Of a stretch of DNA of 64,000 nucleotides, positions 58,893 through 64,000 are shown piece by piece. The notes beneath the pieces are model-generated. The model did no database searches, was not told the DNA's origin, and was given only the letters and a program-made list of their open reading frames with translations. The stretch comes from Epiperipatus broadwayi (taxonomy: Eukaryota > Onychophora > Udeonychophora > Euonychophora > Peripatidae). A program made the position numbers and the translations under genes. The stretch's first letter is position 1. The number at the start of each line of letters is the position of its first letter. The stretch covers positions 641,001-705,000 of the forward strand of contig JAQFVV010006342.1 in NCBI GenBank assembly GCA_028023455.1, in the 5' to 3' direction.

Positions 58893-61800
58893 GTGAGTAA
58901 ATTTTTTTTATTGGGCATATATTTGTTTCTCCTGAAGTTAACTAATTTCATGATTTCTTTCTATACAACTGTAAGCAGTTTTGGTAATTGGCAAATGAAA
59001 CTTCGACCACAGAGAAAGTTTTACTTAAGGAAAATTGAGGAAACACTGAATTTTGTGAATCTTTATTTCAAATTTTTACTGATTAAAATGGATGGAACTG
59101 ATTATTTGTACCATCAAAAATTCAGAAAGAAAATAATTCTAATTTTATTAAAAATAAGTGTGGATCTGAATTCTAATGCTAATGTTCTATGTTAAATCCC
59201 ATTTGAAATACTAACGTATCATTGTGGAATCAAAGTGATAATTTGTCAATGAAAAATGAAGAACTCATGTAGAAAAAGAAATATAACTATTACCTCAATC
59301 AATCTGATACCAACCTATGACAAAAGTAATGGAATATAATGAAAATTTATGGAGAAATACGTGGATCAGTGGACTTCTTTCAAAGAAGCTACCTTAACCC
59401 AATGTACATGTTTAAAACAGAATTAGAGAAAGCTGGTTATCTTCCAATGTTGAATATAATCTAATTAAAGAAACCCAAAAATGGATAAAGAACTTAAATG
59501 GAAATGGAAATTATTAATTTAAATTGCAAGGATTACCAATTTGAAAAGTGATTTGATAAATAAAGACCTTTGGATTAATATTTTGTCTTAAAAAACTTCC
59601 AACAAAATGTGAAACCTCGAGGATTAATTTATGAAATGTTATTAAAGTTTTTCAATGGATTATGTGGTTAAATATGTGTGCACACAAAACAACACCAAAT
59701 AAAGCAGAACACAAAACTGATATCTGCAGCAGTATATAAAAAGGACTCAGAGGATGATTTAAGGCGGATTGTTTAAATATAATTTTTATTCGGGTTTTTT
59801 TTCTATATTTATCTAAGTGTATTAGAAAAAGAGTTAGTTATATGCTTAAGTTTAAATTTAACCAATATTTAAAGTTTTGCTTAGTTTGAGCAATATAAAA
59901 AATTTTAAAATATGCTTTATTTAACTGTTAAATTTATGCTTTACCCTTAATTAGAAGAGTTGAGAGAGACAAATAAAGTGTTTATTATATGAGGTATAAT
60001 TTTATAGATCAGGTGCTATTAAATATTTACGCTAATAAATATTATATTTAAGGAGGAATGCATGTTATGACAGAGTGCAATAACTATGTCCCTAAAGTGA
60101 AAGAGATGATGATTTTTGCAAATGATGCCATTTCTTATTTTATTATTATTACTAACCAAGTCAAGATAAGTTAGATGTAAGCTGATTTACACTTAGAAGT
60201 TTGTTGGCTCATGGGTCAGTGCAATATTTTGTGGAGGTAGTATATGTGTAAATTTTCATATAGGTGTGCAAATTGGTATAAGACCCTTGTTTATGTGGTT
60301 GGTCAGAGAATCACCACCTAGCCAGTGAAGTTGTAGCTTAACTTGCTCACTAAATATTTAGGAAAATTTTAGGAAGTATTTAGAAGTAGTGGATGAGTTT
60401 CCCACTTGGTTACTTTATACACCATAAGATGATCTCTTTATTGATAGTCAGAATGTGTTGGGCATACCCATTTATTCTTGTATGACTATTGTTGAATCCT
60501 AGCATACCTTCACCTTAATGTAAAGATATTTTTCTCATATTCGGGTCTTTGCCAGCCCTCATGGTGATGCTGACTTTGTTTCCTTACAGGCATACATTAT
60601 TGAAGGTATAGTAAAGTATAAGTAATGAATGTTGTTTACAAGGTCACAAAATTAGTTTGATGTTTCTAGATTAGTGGGGATTTGAATGGGTGATCTGTTG
60701 TACTGAGGCATTGCATTGTTTAAATGTTTATTAATAATGAGAGCCAAGAATTATGATAAATCTAAATATTGAATTCGAAAAATAAAACATATGGAATAGT
60801 GGTGGTAAGCAATGCATATCATAGGTTCTAATGTACAGCAAACTGAGAACTTTGCTGGAATGGTAAGCAAATGAAAATATTATGCTATAGGGACATGGAT
60901 ATATGATTTGTGGGTGTATAAAAAAAGAATGATCGATCTGAATACCGATTCTTAAACACTGGAATATACACGAGGGTAAGCAATGCTGTAAAATATCTTA
61001 AAGTTAAAAGCATATCATTAAGGCATATTTCATTGAGCTAATTTATGCATAAGTTACTAGCTCATTGGTATATGAAGAATTATCTTCATTATTAATATTC
61101 AAAAACTGTAGAATAAATTATTTTTTGGAAATCATAAAATATATTGAAAAAGTTCAAATTTATATTTAAATATTACAGGATTGTTAAAGAAAATAGTATC
61201 ATTTATTTTAAATATCAAGTTAGTCCATAACAATTGTAGTCCCCAGTTCTTAATAATTAAATAATATTTTATTATTTTATAATTTAACAAAATCAGCTGT
61301 TGGTTTTATAAATTTTGTTATATGGTTTAAGAACAGGGGAAAGCTATGAGGAACTTTGTAATTTTTTTTTTAGTTTATCTTTATGAATAAAATTATTATT
61401 CTTTTAAAATAAACTCTTTGTCTATGTCTCGATGTTTTGTGGTTCAATAAATTCTGGATATCCCAAACATACATCAATACAATATTACTTAAATTTTAAG
61501 CATGATTTAATTTGTTACATTATACCAGGTAATATTTATTAAAATACTTTTACAAAACTTGATTGCTAAAAATTAAAACAAGAGAAAGTTATTTTAACAC
61601 TGCAGAATTTAAATAGTAACTACAGCATGTCAGTGTAATAATTTAGTAATATTAGAATTATAGAGTCATAGTAGGCAGTAGAATTGTTGGGTGATATAGA
61701 GTGCAGTGGGTGGACATAAAATCCTTTATCCATTCACTGGGTTCAAGTACCTTCCAGGTGAACTTGTTAATCAAAATTCCTTTTAATTATAAAAGTGTTT

Positions 61801-63360
61801 ATAGTACTTTATTTCAAAATTCATATTCAAAATTTGATTTTAATTACAGGAAAATTAGAGAAAGTGGATATTGGCTATGTTAGATTCAACCAAGGTCAAC
61901 TATGGATATAATCAATAGGATAGTATTTATTTATCACCCAATAATTCATAACAGAGTGTATAAAATCTCATACTTTGCTATTCTGAAACCCTGAGGAAAG
62001 ATTGTTGTAGGGGGGGAGCTAGCTAAAATGGGAAGTTAATCTAAAAATGAGCAAGAAAAATTAGTATGAGTTATTAATGTTCGTAAAGATGATTAAAAAT
62101 GAGAGTATGAGGGAAAGGATGGATTCGGAGGATGATGATGGGCATAGAAATCATTTAGTTTCTTTTAAATTTTAATTGAGGTTTTGATGTTAATGGATGG
62201 GAATGCATTGAAGATGTAAAGTATAGTGGGGAGTGGAGTTTAAATTTTTCTCCTCTCCAATAAATATAAGCATTTATGAGATTATTATTAATATCTGGAA
62301 TAACACTCTCAGTATTTTATTCATTTAGTAATTAATAGTTTATCAACCCATTCATTATATATTGGTGTTAATTATTAAGTAATTATGGATAAATAGTATT
62401 TACTATAGGAAAATGTTATCAAAGTTACAAATTGGTGCCCTGATAATTATTGTTATTATGCTGCCTATCACCATCAACCCGAAGGATGTCCGATCTTGAG
62501 ATGAGTGAGTGTGAAAGTGAGGTGTGCGATTCGGTCGATCTCTCTCTCGCGTTCTCCTCTCTATCTCGCTCGCTCTCATAAGTTTACGTAGGTTAGAATA
62601 TTTATATATAAGAAATTTATGCACCCACACTCATGCACCTTCAATCAAGTTTCATGTACTCATTATTTGAATGTAATAAACCTATATGCTAGAGAAGAAG
62701 AAATTATAGTACGTACCCATAAAAAGAAGTCTTATAGATAAAAAAACTATTTTCAATACTAATTATATTCCAGTTGTAGTGGAAAACTTTATAAATACAG
62801 CTTTCAATAGTATGTGCTGTGTGAATAAAAAATATAGTTCCAAAATATAATTTCTCAACAATAAAAGGTTTCCTTGCTATGCCCCATAGTTTGTAATCTG
62901 AAACTCACAATAATGTAAAAATCAGTTATTTGTCAATTCAGATATTCAGAGGGCTTGTCTTGATGTTCAAAGTTTTCATTAACTTGCTGAAGTGAAACAG
63001 TTTATACTGTAAAATATTTGAAGATCCCAAGTTAGAGGCAAATATCTGATGAAGAACCAAAAAAATGGCATAAAGGAATATTAAAAGACTGTTCTGAAGA
63101 TAAATTTATAGTTGTAGAAAAGGTATCTGGACAACACATTTACTAGTTCTTAAATCTGCAGTAAGAATTGATATATATCATATACATAAAAGTACATGGG
63201 CCTAAACTTTTTTTTTTAATATTTATAAATATTTTATTAATTCATATTATTTTTACATATTTTATTTATTGAAACTTACGTTGAATTTTTATTTTTACTA
63301 TGATTGTGTTAATTTAGTGAATTGTAAGCAAACACTATGTTTCTTTATGTTATTATAGAA
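58893..63360. other. AT-rich DNA, no recognised gene
   Basis: I find no retroelement or host-protein motifs in the six frames. A weak B-box-like 'GGGTTCAAGTACC' occurs at about 61739. A CT-rich tract with interspersed CG lies at 62538-62578. The frames 61701-61883 and 62630-62403 are not convincing. Confidence 0.45.
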
Positions 63361-63378
63361 TATATATATATGAAAAAC

Positions 63379-63702
63379 AAAAAAAACACAACTTAAAAAC
63401 TTGCTAACACTTGTATTTATGACAATAGATGGCGTTCTACCAAAAACACTGTCAAGCATAGTTTGTTTACATAAACGTCAGAGCAAACATTCACTATCTC
63501 TAACTTTAGTTCCACCTTCAGATCATGATTTCAAGCTATTTGCTATCATCAGTGAAGGACAGGAATAAGAAACTAAAGTTAGAGATAGTGAATGCTTGCT
63601 CTGACGTTTATGTAAACAAACTACGCTTGACGGTGTTTTTGGTAGAACACAATCTATTGTCATAAATACAAGCATTAGCAAGTTTTAACTTGTGTTTTTT
63701 TG
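63379..63702. repeat. Inverted repeat around a hammerhead-like core (family C)
   Basis: Arms of about 130 bp (63379-63512 and 63571-63702) are nearly perfect inverted copies. The core on the minus strand (63565-63510) is TTCC-TGT-CCTTCA, CTGATGA (63552-63546), a 3-bp helix II AGC/GCT, GAAA, then ATC-AT-GAT-C. The outer strand TGAAGG-T-GGAA pairs 6 plus 4 bp with the first strand around an internal loop. Only the first helix II pair (T-T at 10.1/11.1) departs from consensus. Confidence 0.7.
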
Positions 63703-64000
63703 TTTTTCATAAATGTACCTTTGAGGTCTTTCTTGCAATGATATATATTGCAGAGGTTTCTACTATGTGGTGATGCTGAACTGAGATCAGACCCATGTAG
63801 CTATCTGGCTTGCTATGCTGAGTTTGAAGACATTATGTGTCTAAAAGATTCATGCTTGCAAGCTGAATAGAAACTGTTTCATAAATGCTCAGAGTTTGTG
63901 TTTATATCTAGTTTTTTATTCCTGTCCTTCACTGACGATAGCAAATAGCTTGAAATCATGATCTGAAGGTGGAACTAAAGTTAGAGATAGTGAATGCTTG
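63571..64000 (+). repeat. Family C unit, tandem, running off the right edge
   Basis: 'AACTAAAGTTAGAGATAGTG' recurs at 63571 and 63973, so the plus-oriented monomer is 402 bp and a second begins at the edge. A plus-strand core lies at 63919-63974: CTGACGA (63932-63938), AGC/GCT, GAAATCATGATC (63952-63963), TGAAGG-T-GGAA. The body matches family B (40-41 kb) in several blocks: 'CATAAATGTACCTTTGA', 'GCAATGATATATATTGCAGAGG', 'GACCCAT.TAGCTATCT', 'TTCATGCTTGCA' and 'GTTTCATAAATGCT'. Confidence 0.7.

Noticed and set aside
62403-62630. Minus-strand Arg/Glu-rich frame
   Set aside because: The charge pattern comes from the CT-rich tract at 62538-62578.
1-64000. CRISPR arrays, operons, bacterial promoters
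   Set aside because: The DNA is metazoan in character; the tandem arrays present are minisatellites or transposon repeats without spacer structure.

Overview
This window is AT-rich animal DNA, very probably from an invertebrate. It has low coding density, many microsatellites, and remnants of at least six transposable-element superfamilies. I found no convincing host gene, rRNA or intact tRNA. The mix of Ty3/gypsy, RTE (BovB-like), an APE-type LINE with a C-terminal zinc finger, Penelope-like, hAT and tRNA-derived SINE elements fits an invertebrate metazoan; the sequence does not let me name a phylum.

Layout. 1-2.5 kb: decayed Ty3/gypsy element (minus strand) running off the left edge. 2.5-9 kb: AT-rich non-coding DNA with a SINE-like patch. 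9.0-10.8 kb: Penelope-like element with RT and GIY-YIG domains, flanked by long inverted copies of its own 3' end. 11.2 kb: hairpin with a hammerhead-like core. 12.6-13.8 kb: SINEs. 14.0-17.3 kb: almost intact RTE LINE broken by one apparent single-base deletion. 17.4-22.2 kb: foldback element, LINE scraps, a hAT-like element carrying a SINE, and a 40-bp minisatellite. 22.6-28.8 kb: long LINE (ORF1, endonuclease, RT), interrupted by a solo LTR and by a ribozyme-bearing repeat. 29-33.8 kb: more LINE copies and (ATT)n tails. 34-41.5 kb: ribozyme-bearing repeats and a second RTE copy. 41.5-45.0 kb: two direct LTR-like repeats around a short non-coding interior. 45-50 kb: featureless AT-rich DNA. 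50-54.7 kb: third RTE copy carrying two nested insertions (a hAT element with target duplication, and a ribozyme-bearing repeat). 54.7-64 kb: AT-rich DNA with LTR-like promoters, ending in another inverted/tandem ribozyme repeat.

The most interesting signal is a dispersed family of short repeats (about 190-415 bp) that each contain a hammerhead-ribozyme-like core: CTGANGA, a small hairpin, GAAA, a 2-3 bp helix III and a UH cleavage position. They also keep helix I pairing outside the core, including an internal loop. Two copies sit inside other transposons, each with candidate target-site duplications. Several copies form inverted pairs or head-to-tail dimers with periods of about 402-417 bp. 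This is the architecture expected of Penelope terminal repeats or of retrozymes (small non-autonomous hammerhead retroelements), and a Penelope-like element is present in the same window. The link between them is inference.
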